Assembly (NCBI GenBank): GCA_013288685.1
Contig: JABDBM010000002.1
Coordinates: 62,001-126,000, forward strand
Source: Bacteroidota bacterium
GTDB lineage: Bacteria > Bacteroidota > Bacteroidia > Sphingobacteriales > Sphingobacteriaceae
Direction: 5' to 3'
Length of the DNA stretch: 64,000 bases
In this document: positions 9,619 through 18,736 of the stretch, one piece after another
Position numbering within the stretch: the first letter of the stretch is position 1
Layout: the number at the start of each line of letters is the position of its first letter
Translations under genes and position numbers: made by a program
Notes under the pieces: model-generated
Database searches by the model: none
The model's input: only the letters and a program-made list of their open reading frames with translations
What the model was told of the DNA's origin: nothing

Positions 9619-10497
9619 ATGAAACAACCACTTAACTTACAAACCTCTGAAGCCCGCCATCACGACCTGCCCTTTGTTATTCATTCTATACGCGGCATAG
9701 AGGATAATTATCCTTCTCCAAAAAATGTTCATAGTGATGATCATTTTATGATTGTTTGGGTGACTAAAGGCGCAGGAAATTACAGCATTGGTCAGCAAAA
9801 AGGTATAGTAGCCAATAACCACCTTCTTTTTGTTAAACCGGGGCAGTTTAACGACTTTAAGCTTACCCGCGGACTGGAAGGTTATGCCATCTCGTTCACC
9901 TCCGCATTTTTAGATCTCGCCGACAAGGATACCGAAAGCATTTTCAATGCACTTTTCCATCTTTTTGCCAATAGTAGCGGTATCGGCATCAACCACGAAA
10001 CACTGGACGATATGGAATGCATTGTAGCCATGATGGCCCGGGAGTTTACCACCAATAACCTGTACCGAAGCGAAATATTAAAGCGCTATTTTAAAATCTT
10101 CCTCATCTACTTATCAAGGCAGTGCGATGTGCCATCGCCAGCATTCCGCCAATCGCGAAATGAGGAACTACTGTACAATTTTATGCAATTGCTTGAGGGT
10201 AATTTCAAGACACAAAAAATGGTGGCCGACTATGCTGACCGGTTAGCAGTTACCCCCAATTATTTGAACGAGGTGATAAAAAAGCTCACCGGGCATTCCG
10301 CTGGTCATCACATCAGGCAGCGGGTGGCACTGGAAGCGAAACGGCTTTCGGTTTACTCAAACAATTGCATGAAAAATATAGCATACGATTTGGGCTTTTA
10401 TGACATGGCACACTTCAGCAAATTTTTTAAAAACACTACCGGCATGAATTTCACCGATTTCAAGAAAAAAGACATGGTTTTACAACCCGTTGCCTAA
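9619..10497 (+). CDS. AraC family transcriptional regulator
   Basis: 292 residues. The N-terminal 160 residues look like the cupin-type sensor domain of AraC proteins (HFMIVWVTKGAGNYSI, then HLLFVKPGQFNDF). The C-terminal 100 residues hold two helix-turn-helix units: the first around MVADYADRLAVTPNYLNEVIKK, the second around IAYDLGFYDMAHFSKFFKN, with the usual GFxDxxHFSKxFK signature. It binds DNA, probably in response to a small ligand. It is followed 13 bases later by an NADH dehydrogenase-like gene and then a catalase-like gene, which are likely targets. Ligand unknown. Confidence 0.9.
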   Translation: MKQPLNLQTSEARHHDLPFVIHSIRGIEDNYPSPKNVHSDDHFMIVWVTKGAGNYSIGQQKGIVANNHLLFVKPGQFNDFKLTRGLEGYAISFTSAFLDLADKDTESIFNALFHLFANSSGIGINHETLDDMECIVAMMAREFTTNNLYRSEILKRYFKIFLIYLSRQCDVPSPAFRQSRNEELLYNFMQLLEGNFKTQKMVADYADRLAVTPNYLNEVIKKLTGHSAGHHIRQRVALEAKRLSVYSNNCMKNIAYDLGFYDMAHFSKFFKNTTGMNFTDFKKKDMVLQPVA

Positions 10498-10510
10498 TAA
10501 GACTATCAAT

Positions 10511-11797
10511 ATGAAGGGAACTTATACAAAAAAGAAACTGGTGATAGCAGGCGGCGGTTTTGCGGGATTAAACCTGGCTCAGCGGGTGGCGATTGATAAA
10601 AAATACGAGGTTACTTTAGTTGATAAAAACAATTACAACTACTTTACCCCGCTCCTGTACCAGGTGGCTACCAGTTTTCTCGATCCATCGAGCATCAGCT
10701 ATCCGTTTCGAAAGCTCTTCCGCAATAAGAACATCATTTTCCGTATGGGCGAATTGCTAAGGGTTGACCCGGCACAACAAATTATTTATTTAAAAGACGG
10801 CGAAATGCCCTACGATTACCTGGTATTTGCTGCCGGAGCTAAAACAAATTTCTATGGGATTGAAAGCGTGAGAAAAAATGCGGTGTCGATAAAGGGCATT
10901 GATGATGCCTTGAGGATGCGGAATGTAATGGTGCAAATATTGGAAACAGCATCAATTACAGCCGATCCCAAAGAAAGAAAAAAGCTGATGACGATAGTAG
11001 TAGCCGGCGGCGGCCCCACAGGCGTTGAAGTGGCCGGGATGCTGGCCGAAATGAAAAAGTTTATCCTGCTAAAGGATTATCCTGAATTGAAAGATATCCC
11101 CCTTAAAATTTACATAGTTGACGGCGGCCCCAACCTGCTGGCCCCCATGAGTAACAAAACCCATCAGGAAACTTATGATGTTTTTACGAAATTGGGGGTT
11201 GAGGTGAAATTAAATAAGCGTGTAACCGGATTTGCGGATGACCTGGTTACGTTTGCAGATGGCGAAGTAATAGCAGCCAAAACGCTAATATGGGCGGCAG
11301 GCATCACCGCCAATGTTTTTGAGGGAATCCCGCCAACCAGCCTTGGCCCCTCGCGAAGGATGGTTACCGACGATTTGAACAGGGTGATGGATCTGGATAA
11401 TATTTGGGCGATCGGTGATATAAGCATTCAATATACCGATCCGCTTTACCCTGGGGGGCATCCGCAACTGGCACAGGTCGCTATACAGCAAGGGCGCACG
11501 TTGGCAAAAAATTTCAGGGCACTATCAAAAGGCAAAGCGATGAAACCTTTTAAATATTTCGACAGAGGGGAAATGGCAATTATGGGCCGTCATCACGCCA
11601 TGGTTGATTTGCTTAAACACCGGGTACATCTCAGAGGCTTTCCAGCCCTGTTTATCTGGTTGTTTGTCCACCTGGTATCGTTGGTAAACTACAACAATAA
11701 ATTACGCACACTCTACAACTGGGCTATCGCTTTCACCACGCGCGACCAGGCGTTGCGAATGATCTTTAGGACGGATGACTTTGAGTCTGATGCCTGA
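10511..11797 (+). CDS. NAD(P)/FAD-dependent oxidoreductase, type II NADH dehydrogenase-like
   Basis: 428 residues from the ATG at 10511; an in-frame ATG at 10490 would overlap the AraC gene. The FAD motif GGGFAGLN starts near residue 12, the NADH motif GGGPTGVEVAG lies near 165, and the FAD-contact motif IGD near 305. The C-terminal part has a hydrophobic stretch (FPALFIWLFVHLVSLV), the membrane-anchoring region of NDH-2. The family passes electrons from NADH to quinone at the inner membrane without pumping protons. It lies 13 bases after the AraC gene and about 100 bases before the catalase-like gene on the same strand. Confidence 0.88.
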   Translation: MKGTYTKKKLVIAGGGFAGLNLAQRVAIDKKYEVTLVDKNNYNYFTPLLYQVATSFLDPSSISYPFRKLFRNKNIIFRMGELLRVDPAQQIIYLKDGEMPYDYLVFAAGAKTNFYGIESVRKNAVSIKGIDDALRMRNVMVQILETASITADPKERKKLMTIVVAGGGPTGVEVAGMLAEMKKFILLKDYPELKDIPLKIYIVDGGPNLLAPMSNKTHQETYDVFTKLGVEVKLNKRVTGFADDLVTFADGEVIAAKTLIWAAGITANVFEGIPPTSLGPSRRMVTDDLNRVMDLDNIWAIGDISIQYTDPLYPGGHPQLAQVAIQQGRTLAKNFRALSKGKAMKPFKYFDRGEMAIMGRHHAMVDLLKHRVHLRGFPALFIWLFVHLVSLVNYNNKLRTLYNWAIAFTTRDQALRMIFRTDDFESDA

Positions 11798-11899
11798 ATA
11801 CTTCTAATAATATAAAAATAAACAACAAACATCATGATCAAACAACTCAATCCGGGCGCTGCATCCGGCAGGACGGCTGCGCCCTTAATTAATGTTTTA

Positions 11900-12904
11900 A
11901 TGCTTATTAAACATTCACTTTTTATCAGTTCACTATTTATCATTTTTATTATGGAAACACTTACTACAGCCAACGCGCAGGATACCCCAACCAAGGCATC
12001 ATCACAGCAAATGGTTGATGCGCTTCATGCCGCCTTCGGCAAACATCCCAATGCAAGGGCCGTGCACGCCAAGGGTATTATTTTAGAGGGCGATTTTAAA
12101 CCATCTGCGGAAGCGAAAAAGCTTACTATAGCCGCCCACTTTCAGCACGGAACAATACCGGTTACTTTCAGGTTTTCGGATTTTACCGGCATCCCTGATA
12201 TTTCGGATATGAACGGCGGCTCAAACCCGCGCGGATTAGCTATTAAGTTTCATTTGCCCGATGGCAGCAGTACTGACATCGTTTCTCATAGTTTTAACGG
12301 TTTCCCCACCGCTAATACCGATGAATTTCGCGAACTTTTACTGGCCATTTCCAAAAGCGGACCAGACGCACCACATCCAAACGCGGTTGAGCAGTTTTTA
12401 GGAACACACCCGGTTGCGAAAACATTTCTCACTACGCAAAAACCACCGTCGGTAAGTTATGCAACGCTATCTTACTATGGTGTTAACGCATTTAAATTTA
12501 CCAATGCCGATGGTGAGTCGCATTTCATACGGTATCAGATGATACCAGAAGCTGGCGACGAGTTTTTAACCGCCGACCAGCTTAAGACTGCGGGGCCCGA
12601 TTATTTATCCATGGAAATTAAGAAACGCGTGGCCGCACATACGCCCATCAGGTTTAATTTCTACGCCCAAGTTGCGGAAGACAGTGACACCATTGATAAT
12701 CCTTCAATTGCCTGGCCAGATAGCAGAAAGATGGTTTTATTAGGCGTATTAACCATTAAAAGTATAACGCCAAACACACTCGCCGAAGACCATGCTTTGA
12801 CCTTTAACCCCGGCAACCTCCCTGACGGTATTGAACCCGCCGATCCGATGGTAATTGACCGCAAAAAAATGTACCCCATTTCAGTGGCTGAGCGGAATAA
12901 TTAA
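11900..12904 (+). CDS. Catalase-family (SrpA-like) haem peroxidase, exported
   Basis: About 334 residues from the ATG at 11900, which gives a good signal peptide ending TANAQ. An earlier in-frame ATG at 11834 would add 22 residues before it. The mature part matches the mini-catalase/SrpA group: the distal His region VHAKG, then FRFSDF, NPRGLAIKFH and ANTDEF. Near the C-terminus RKKMY fits the R-x-x-x-Y haem-ligand pattern. It is much shorter than true catalase, lacking the flavodoxin-like and helical tail domains. The family acts as haem peroxidase, here probably periplasmic. Downstream lies a palindromic element. Substrate specificity unknown. Confidence 0.85.
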   Translation: MLIKHSLFISSLFIIFIMETLTTANAQDTPTKASSQQMVDALHAAFGKHPNARAVHAKGIILEGDFKPSAEAKKLTIAAHFQHGTIPVTFRFSDFTGIPDISDMNGGSNPRGLAIKFHLPDGSSTDIVSHSFNGFPTANTDEFRELLLAISKSGPDAPHPNAVEQFLGTHPVAKTFLTTQKPPSVSYATLSYYGVNAFKFTNADGESHFIRYQMIPEAGDEFLTADQLKTAGPDYLSMEIKKRVAAHTPIRFNFYAQVAEDSDTIDNPSIAWPDSRKMVLLGVLTIKSITPNTLAEDHALTFNPGNLPDGIEPADPMVIDRKKMYPISVAERNN

Positions 12905-12913
12905 TTTTTTGAA

Positions 12914-12995
12914 AGGCAAGAAACAAGAGGTTAAGACGCAAGAGCCAAGATTTACTTTGACTTTATCTTGATTCTTGACTCTTGGTTTCTTGCCT
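12914..12995. repeat. Nested palindromic intergenic element, copy B
   Basis: Outer arms AGGCAAGAAACAAGAG (12914-12929) and CTCTTGGTTTCTTGCCT (12979-12995) are inverted copies with a single one-base indel. Inner degenerate arms (CCAAGAT / ATCTTG) continue the pairing. The left side shares AAGAAACAAGAG(G)TTAAGACG with the element at 9369, so it belongs to the same family. It sits between the catalase-like gene and the convergent AhpD-like gene, where it could act as a folded 3' end for both, although no U-tract follows. Confidence 0.7.
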
Positions 12996-13045
12996 CATAA
13001 TGTTTGTCTTCTTGCTTCCCGGCTCTTGATATCCTTACTCTTTCC

Positions 13046-13489
13046 TTATAGTTCCGGGTGCAAATTAAAGGCCACTCCTAACCTGTTCCATGAGTTAATG
13101 GAAACGATAGACAGAATAATATTTGCGGTGGTTTCCTCGCCAAATATTTTTACAGCCTTATCAAATAACTCGTTGGTTACGCCGTGATTAGCTATCAGGG
13201 TTACTTGTTCGGTTAGTTCTAAAATAACTTGTTCAGTTTCATTAAACAGATTTGGCGCTTCGCGCCAGGCGCTCATCACAAATATACGCTGTGTTGTCTC
13301 GCCATATTTTAATGCGTCCTTAGTATGGCTGTTAATACAATAGGCACAGCCATTAATCTGGGAGGCCCGTATTTTTATCATTTCCCGTTGTATGGGCGTA
13401 AGACCGCTGTGAGCCAGCATCTTGTCGAGTTCAATTAACGGCCCGTAGGCATTGGGTAATACTGAACGTAATTTAAATCGTGGTTCCAT
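13046..13489 (-). CDS. Carboxymuconolactone decarboxylase/AhpD-like family protein
   Basis: 147 residues. It carries the complete AhpD-type active-site pattern E-x11-C-x2-C-x3-H: Glu36, Cys48, Cys51 and His55 within INGCAYCINSHTKDA. Proteins with this pattern act as alkylhydroperoxidases or thiol-disulfide redox partners. Many small Bacteroidota homologues are only described as alkylhydroperoxidase-like. It follows the DoxX gene by 18 bases on the same strand, so the two form an operon, and it converges on the catalase-like gene. No signal peptide; cytoplasmic. Confidence 0.88.
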   Translation of the reverse strand: MEPRFKLRSVLPNAYGPLIELDKMLAHSGLTPIQREMIKIRASQINGCAYCINSHTKDALKYGETTQRIFVMSAWREAPNLFNETEQVILELTEQVTLIANHGVTNELFDKAVKIFGEETTANIILSIVSINSWNRLGVAFNLHPEL

Positions 13490-13507
13490 GGTATATAAAT
13501 TAAAAAA

Positions 13508-13975
13508 TTACAAAATAAAAGACTTTTTAGGGGCCAGATAATTATCCAAACTCCAATAATAAACAGGAACAGTGTTCAATAACAAACACCCGGCACTATC
13601 GGCAAAAACCGAATACGAAAACGGCGCTTTAAATCCCAAAAACAAGGCCATGCACATTGCAAATGTTAATGTTAGCAGGCATCCTGCTATAGCTGCCCAT
13701 TTTACCTGGTAACCAATCAAAAAAAGTATCCCTATGGCAATTTCGCCAAGCGTAGCTAATAATCCCATGATATCGGCCACCGGTCTGCCTGCAAAAGGCA
13801 TCAGCGCGTTGGTATAGGTTACAAAGTTAGCCCAGTTACCCCAGCTAACGCCATTGTTGCCAGCTGGGCCAAGCCAGCCCAGGCGGTCGGCAACTGGGAT
13901 TAAAAAGCCTGCACCCAGGGCCAGCCTGAAATACAATTGCGGAAATTTAAACGTGTTTTTCATTGTATTGTTCAA
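13508..13975 (-). CDS. DoxX family membrane protein
   Basis: 155 residues with about four hydrophobic helices (around 15-33, 68-88, 90-112 and 120-140). The arrangement and the early AGxFLIPVADRLGWLG region fit the DoxX/DoxD-like family of small inner-membrane proteins. Members often occur next to redox enzymes and are linked to oxidative stress or thiosulfate/quinone metabolism, but the biochemical role of most is unproven. It is co-transcribed with the AhpD-like gene (18-base gap). The start could also be the ATG four codons in (13963). Confidence 0.8.
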   Translation of the reverse strand: MNNTMKNTFKFPQLYFRLALGAGFLIPVADRLGWLGPAGNNGVSWGNWANFVTYTNALMPFAGRPVADIMGLLATLGEIAIGILFLIGYQVKWAAIAGCLLTLTFAMCMALFLGFKAPFSYSVFADSAGCLLLNTVPVYYWSLDNYLAPKKSFIL

Positions 13976-14271
13976 TTAGTTTCGGGGAAAATAAGGCATT
14001 AGGCGCCGGGTTTTGCAAGCAAATTGCAGTGTGACATTGAGGCGATAAAAGCGATGCATTTTTTGCCGTTTTTTTTCAAACTCTTCGAGCCTTCGCGGAA
14101 ATAGATTTTAAAAAGAACGATTACTCAATCTATGCTATATCGCATTAATTATCGCCAATTACGAAATAAAGTAAATATCAACATCAACAAAATTTCATAT
14201 TATACTGAATAACAATTAATTACATAACATGGCACATATATGGTTATCTATATAATGATACACACATAAAC

Positions 14272-15054
14272 ATGAACACTACAAACTCAAAAACCATTGT
14301 ATTTATAACCGGCGCATTTGTCTCCAGCGATTGCTGGGACAATTGGAAAACATTTTTTGAAAGCAAGGGCTACCGCTGCATTGTACCGCCATGGCCCCAT
14401 AAAGATGCACCGGCCAATATTCTAAGGCAACGCTATCCCGACCCGAACGTGGCCTCAATGAGATTGGCCACACTTATAAAATATTTTGCCGACGAGGTGA
14501 AAAACCTGCCCGAAAAACCAATAGTGATCGGCCATTCCATGGGCGGGCTTATTGTTCAGTTACTGTTGCAGAAAAATCTGGTGGCGGCAGGTGTGGCTAT
14601 TCACCCGGTAGCTCCACAGGGCGTATTTGTATTTAGTCTGAGTATGCTGAAAGCTGTTTGGGGACCGCTGGGTTATTTCACTTCGGTAAAAAAATCGTTT
14701 ATGATGTCGTTTAAACAGTGGCAGTTTGGTTTTACCAACGGAATGACGCTGGCTGAACAGAAGGCCGGTTATGAACAATTTGCTATTCCAGAGTCGAAGC
14801 TAATTTCGCGCGACGGGATTACCAAAGTTGCCCATGTTGATTTTAAAAAAGCACACCCTCCGCTGCTAATTACTTCCGGCAGCGACGACCATCTCGTGCC
14901 GGCAAAGCTTAATTATGCCAATTACAAAAAATACAATTCATTATCTACCACTAATTATAAGGAATTTACCGGGCGCAATCACTTTGTGCTTGGCCAACCT
15001 ACCTGGCAGGAAGACGCTGAATATATTTTTGAATGGTTACGGCAAACAATATAA
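14272..15054 (+). CDS. Alpha/beta hydrolase
   Basis: 260 residues. The nucleophile elbow is GHSMGG with Ser89. The acid is probably the Asp of TSGSDDHLVP in the C-terminal third, and the base is the His of GRNHFVLG. There is an oxyanion region near FITGAFVSS and no signal peptide, so it is a cytoplasmic serine hydrolase (esterase/lipase-like). It stands alone, flanked by a 296-base upstream gap and a hairpin downstream. The upstream gap is AT-rich with no structure I can assign. Substrate unknown. Confidence 0.85.
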   Translation: MNTTNSKTIVFITGAFVSSDCWDNWKTFFESKGYRCIVPPWPHKDAPANILRQRYPDPNVASMRLATLIKYFADEVKNLPEKPIVIGHSMGGLIVQLLLQKNLVAAGVAIHPVAPQGVFVFSLSMLKAVWGPLGYFTSVKKSFMMSFKQWQFGFTNGMTLAEQKAGYEQFAIPESKLISRDGITKVAHVDFKKAHPPLLITSGSDDHLVPAKLNYANYKKYNSLSTTNYKEFTGRNHFVLGQPTWQEDAEYIFEWLRQTI

Positions 15055-15078
15055 GAAAACAGGCGTCGTATTCCGCAA

Positions 15079-15104
15079 CGCAGGGTCCCTTCAGAGACCC
15101 TGCG
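15079..15104. repeat. Strong GC-rich hairpin after the hydrolase gene
   Basis: CGCAGGGTCCC (15079-15089) pairs with GAGACCCTGCG (15094-15104) across a 4-base loop, with one G-T type mismatch. It lies between the plus-strand hydrolase and the convergent SNF2 gene. No U-tract follows on either strand, so it is a REP-like palindrome or a structural 3' end rather than a standard intrinsic terminator. Confidence 0.55.
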
Positions 15105-15164
15105 CAAATGGGAATGAAGAATTGATACTTTTGTAACCCGCCCAGTCTATTCTAACTATACCGC

Positions 15165-18005
15165 TTATTTCAACAAATACTCCAAATCCTCCATACTCAA
15201 ATTCTTCACAAATCCATCTTCGCCGCCAATCAAACTATCTGATAGTGCTTTTTTCCGTTCCTGCAGGTTCAGTATTTTTTCTTCAATGGTATCGCGACAT
15301 ATCATTTTATAGGCAAACACCTTTTTTGTTTGCCCTATGCGATGCGTGCGGTCAATGGCTTGTTGCTGTACAGCAGTATTCCACCAGGGATCGAACAGGA
15401 TCACGTAATCGGCGGCTGTTAAGTTAAGGCCCATATTACCGGCCATCAGGCTGATCAGGAAAACGTTTGTAGCATTCCCTTCTTCCTGGAAACTGTTCAC
15501 CATTTCCATCCGCTGTTTGGGCGGCGTTTGCCCGTCGAAGTGGAAAAACTCCAATCCCTGCTCTTTTAATTCCGTAGCCAACAAATCCAGCATCTTGCTA
15601 AACTGCGAGAAAACGAGCACTTTATGCCCTTTCAGGTTATTTTTTAATTCATCAATCAATAATTCAGTTTTGATGGAATCATCGCAGCCAAAACCATCAT
15701 TTGGCAATAACAAAGGCGAGTTACAAACCTGTCTTAGCTTAGTTATTCCTTGTATAATGGATAGTTTACTCTGTTCAAAACCCTCCTGCTCAATTTCCAG
15801 GAATACGGAGCTTCTGATTTGGTCGCGTATATCATTGTAAAAATCCTTTTGCTGCATTCCCATATCGCACCAAAATACCATTTCGGTTTTTTCGGGCAAG
15901 TCGGGCGCAACCTGTTCTTTGGTGCGCCTTAGTATAAAGGGCGCGGTTAGCTTTTGCAGCGCCTTTATTTTTACTTCATCGTGGTCGCGGTCAATTGGAT
16001 CGGCGTAAGTGCGTTTAAAAAACTCGCGGCTGCCAAACATTGCGGGCACCACAAAATTTAGCTGGGAATACAAATCGAAAGTGTTGTTCATTACCGGGGT
16101 GCCGCTCAGCGCCACTTTGGTTATGGCACTTATCCGCATAACCGCTTTGGTAGTTAAGGCATACGGGTTTTTAATTTGATGACTTTCATCAACAACTGCC
16201 ACACAAAACGGTACCGATTCCAAAAAATCGATATCTGATCGCAGGGTACCCAAACTGGTTACAACAATATCATAATTGTCTTTCCTTAAATCTTCCTGAT
16301 CCCGGCTGCTTCCATAAAACACCACCAGCCTTAAACCGGGTGCAAATTTTTTAAACTCCTGCTGCCAATTATAGATTAATGATGCCGGGCACGCGACCAA
16401 ATGCTTCATTCCCGGATATTGTTGCAATTGATGAGCCAGGAAACAAATGGTTTGGAGCGTTTTCCCTAACCCCATATCATCGGCCAAACAAGCGCCTGCG
16501 CCAATACGGGCCAGCAGGGTTAACCAATCAAACCCGCGCTGCTGATACGGGCGCAGTTGCCCAACCCGTATGGTGCCTGGGATTTCAAACAAGGCTTCTT
16601 CGGTGGCCTGCCAGCGGTCCCACATTGCCCACCAGTCATCGGCAACCGCCGGACGGAGTAGCTGAAACGTATCCGCCTCATCCTGCGCGGTAACAGCCAT
16701 CCACCGTTCAATACGTATCTCATTATCTTTTATTCGCCCGTGCCTGAATATATCTCCATACTTGTTTTGCCAGGCTTCATCCAGTACGCCCAAACTATCA
16801 TCGGCCAATAGAACGGTATGCTGTCCGGCCAACAAGGTACGTTGTATGGTAAGCAAGGGAATAGCTTCATCGCCAAAGGCAACACGCATCCGTAAACAAA
16901 GCTCATGCTCATGTGCGCCTTCGGTTATTTCCATTTCGGTTACTGCTTTATTTTCCGAGAAACGGAAATGCTGCAATAAATCCATGCCCGTTACCCGCAC
17001 ACCTTGCTCCAATAGGGTATGATAGGCCTTCAGAAACCAATTTTTTTTCCGGGCGTCTTCAAATGATAGAAAGAAATAGCCGTTGGCCTGTTTTTCGAAA
17101 GCCGGATGAAGATTTTTGAGCAGGCTCCGTAATTCTTCTTCCGCTGCATTGTCGCGCTCAATGGTGTACGCCTCTCCGTTCTTTCGTATCTCCAGTTTTT
17201 CCTTAAAACTACCTTCCACCAAAAAACCTTCATAAAGCCATTGCGGGGTGAGCATTAAAAAGGTGTCATTCAATTCATTAATCAAAACCTGGCTTTCAGG
17301 CCTGGAGTTAATGGTGTTGTTTTGCAGTAAATTACTCCGGTCTACTTGATAGCTTTCTTCCAGCTTTGCCAGTACTACCCTTCTGAATTCAGCTTCATCG
17401 CGACCCGCTTCAACCACAATACTGCTGTTCAGCCATTCCAGCGTTTGATAATCTTTATAGCCGAGCAGTTGATATACATTATCTTTCTCAATCAAAAAAT
17501 GAGAGCGGTTTAATTCTTCCAGCGCGAGGGTTAGATTTCCTAACTTAACTGTTGTGCTCAGCCCCAATCCCCGCTTTTTCTTTTCGACGCAGAACTGAAC
17601 CGCCGGTTTTACATTGTGAAATGTACAGGGCGATGTACGCACCCCACCCGATGGGTTTTTAACCTTATGATAACACTTTGTTTTTTCCAGAAAGGGCATT
17701 AATACGGCCAAACAACTATGAATTTCCCTGAAAAAAGCCGGCTGAAAATACTGCTCGAACGACTTGCCCGATTGCTTGGCCGCATGGATCGCTTTAAGGC
17801 GGCTTTTTAAGGCCGCAATGCCTGTTTGCGTAAAAACCTGCAAGGTGTCTTTTACGGGCTTAGGTTCGGCTTTAAAACGCCGGTTTAATTCGGTGTTACT
17901 AAATTCAGCTATTTTATAGTCTATTGATTTGGGGGTTTTAACAACTTCAAAGGATGCTAAAACAATGCCGTCGGTAAGTAGCTTTTGCGGAGATAACAGG
18001 ATCAT
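15165..18005 (-). CDS. SNF2/DEAD-box family ATP-dependent helicase
   Basis: 946 residues. The C-terminal 440 form a SNF2-type motor: Walker A in LADDMGLGKT (507-516), motif II DESH (606-609), motif III SGTP, and the C-terminal lobe with LVFSQFSKML and RTHRIGQTKK (886-894). The N-terminal 500 residues are a family-specific extension with no motif I can name; a cysteine/histidine pair (CTFHNVK) is present, but no full zinc-binding set. These bacterial SNF2 proteins are thought to move along or remodel nucleoprotein and are related to RapA. It is monocistronic with no defence partner beside it. Cellular role unknown. Confidence 0.92.
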   Translation of the reverse strand: MILLSPQKLLTDGIVLASFEVVKTPKSIDYKIAEFSNTELNRRFKAEPKPVKDTLQVFTQTGIAALKSRLKAIHAAKQSGKSFEQYFQPAFFREIHSCLAVLMPFLEKTKCYHKVKNPSGGVRTSPCTFHNVKPAVQFCVEKKKRGLGLSTTVKLGNLTLALEELNRSHFLIEKDNVYQLLGYKDYQTLEWLNSSIVVEAGRDEAEFRRVVLAKLEESYQVDRSNLLQNNTINSRPESQVLINELNDTFLMLTPQWLYEGFLVEGSFKEKLEIRKNGEAYTIERDNAAEEELRSLLKNLHPAFEKQANGYFFLSFEDARKKNWFLKAYHTLLEQGVRVTGMDLLQHFRFSENKAVTEMEITEGAHEHELCLRMRVAFGDEAIPLLTIQRTLLAGQHTVLLADDSLGVLDEAWQNKYGDIFRHGRIKDNEIRIERWMAVTAQDEADTFQLLRPAVADDWWAMWDRWQATEEALFEIPGTIRVGQLRPYQQRGFDWLTLLARIGAGACLADDMGLGKTLQTICFLAHQLQQYPGMKHLVACPASLIYNWQQEFKKFAPGLRLVVFYGSSRDQEDLRKDNYDIVVTSLGTLRSDIDFLESVPFCVAVVDESHQIKNPYALTTKAVMRISAITKVALSGTPVMNNTFDLYSQLNFVVPAMFGSREFFKRTYADPIDRDHDEVKIKALQKLTAPFILRRTKEQVAPDLPEKTEMVFWCDMGMQQKDFYNDIRDQIRSSVFLEIEQEGFEQSKLSIIQGITKLRQVCNSPLLLPNDGFGCDDSIKTELLIDELKNNLKGHKVLVFSQFSKMLDLLATELKEQGLEFFHFDGQTPPKQRMEMVNSFQEEGNATNVFLISLMAGNMGLNLTAADYVILFDPWWNTAVQQQAIDRTHRIGQTKKVFAYKMICRDTIEEKILNLQERKKALSDSLIGGEDGFVKNLSMEDLEYLLK

Positions 18006-18287
18006 ATACGGCGGTAAACTTATATAAAGTTGTTTTTATATGCAACGTCAGTTCAGGGTTAGACAAGTAAATCTGCACTTGTCTTTACATCATTTTTTAC
18101 CAAATACCAGCAGGTACCGCGCGGCAATCGCAGTATCAGTAGTTTAAGAATGATGGATGAAAAAGCCAGAGTTTGAATTAAGACTTTCCCAAATTCAAGA
18201 TTTGTAAAATATTTATTACAATTTCACAACCTATTGTAAACAGTTCTACGTACAAACCCCTGATTAAACCATTTGATAAATTCATAC

Positions 18288-18692
18288 ATGCAAAACAGGG
18301 CAATAAACGTTTTATTGGTTGATGACGACCACCTCAACAACTTTATCTCCACCAAATACATTAAAAAGTATTTTGCTAATTCCAATATCACCTCGTGTTT
18401 AAACGGAAAAATAGCTATCGACCTTTTAACGGAAAATGAAACAAATAAACCAGGCTTCGTTTACGATTATATTTTGCTCGACTTAAACATGCCGGTAATG
18501 AATGGTTGGGAGTTTTTGGACAATTACACGTATTTAAAAATGGAAAAAAAAGAAAAATGTAACGTTTTTCTTTTGACTTCATCGGTACATGCTGAAGATC
18601 AAAAAAGGGCGAACAGCTATGGTTTTGTGAAAGATTATGTTATAAAGCCATTATTTTCGGATAAGGTTTGCAAGATATTTAATTTGTCTTAG
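18288..18692 (+). CDS. Single-domain response regulator
   Basis: 134 residues from the ATG at 18288; an in-frame TTG at 18273 is a weaker alternative. It is a bare receiver domain: acidic residues in LVDDDH (11-14), phospho-acceptor Asp65 in LLDLNMP, the Thr/Ser switch in LLTSS and Lys in VIKPLF. There is no output domain, so it should act by protein contact, as CheY- or Spo0F-like relays do. No kinase adjoins it; a partner must be encoded elsewhere. An imperfect hairpin (AGACAAGT / ACTTGTCT, 18061-18084) lies in the upstream gap. Confidence 0.9.
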   Translation: MQNRAINVLLVDDDHLNNFISTKYIKKYFANSNITSCLNGKIAIDLLTENETNKPGFVYDYILLDLNMPVMNGWEFLDNYTYLKMEKKEKCNVFLLTSSVHAEDQKRANSYGFVKDYVIKPLFSDKVCKIFNLS

Positions 18693-18736
18693 TTAAAAGC
18701 AAAATTGGCGCAAATGATGATCGTTGCGTTTACCTG

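Noticed and set aside
15079..15104. Bidirectional terminator after the hydrolase and SNF2 genes
   Set aside because: Strong stem but no U-tract in either direction; listed as a palindromic repeat.
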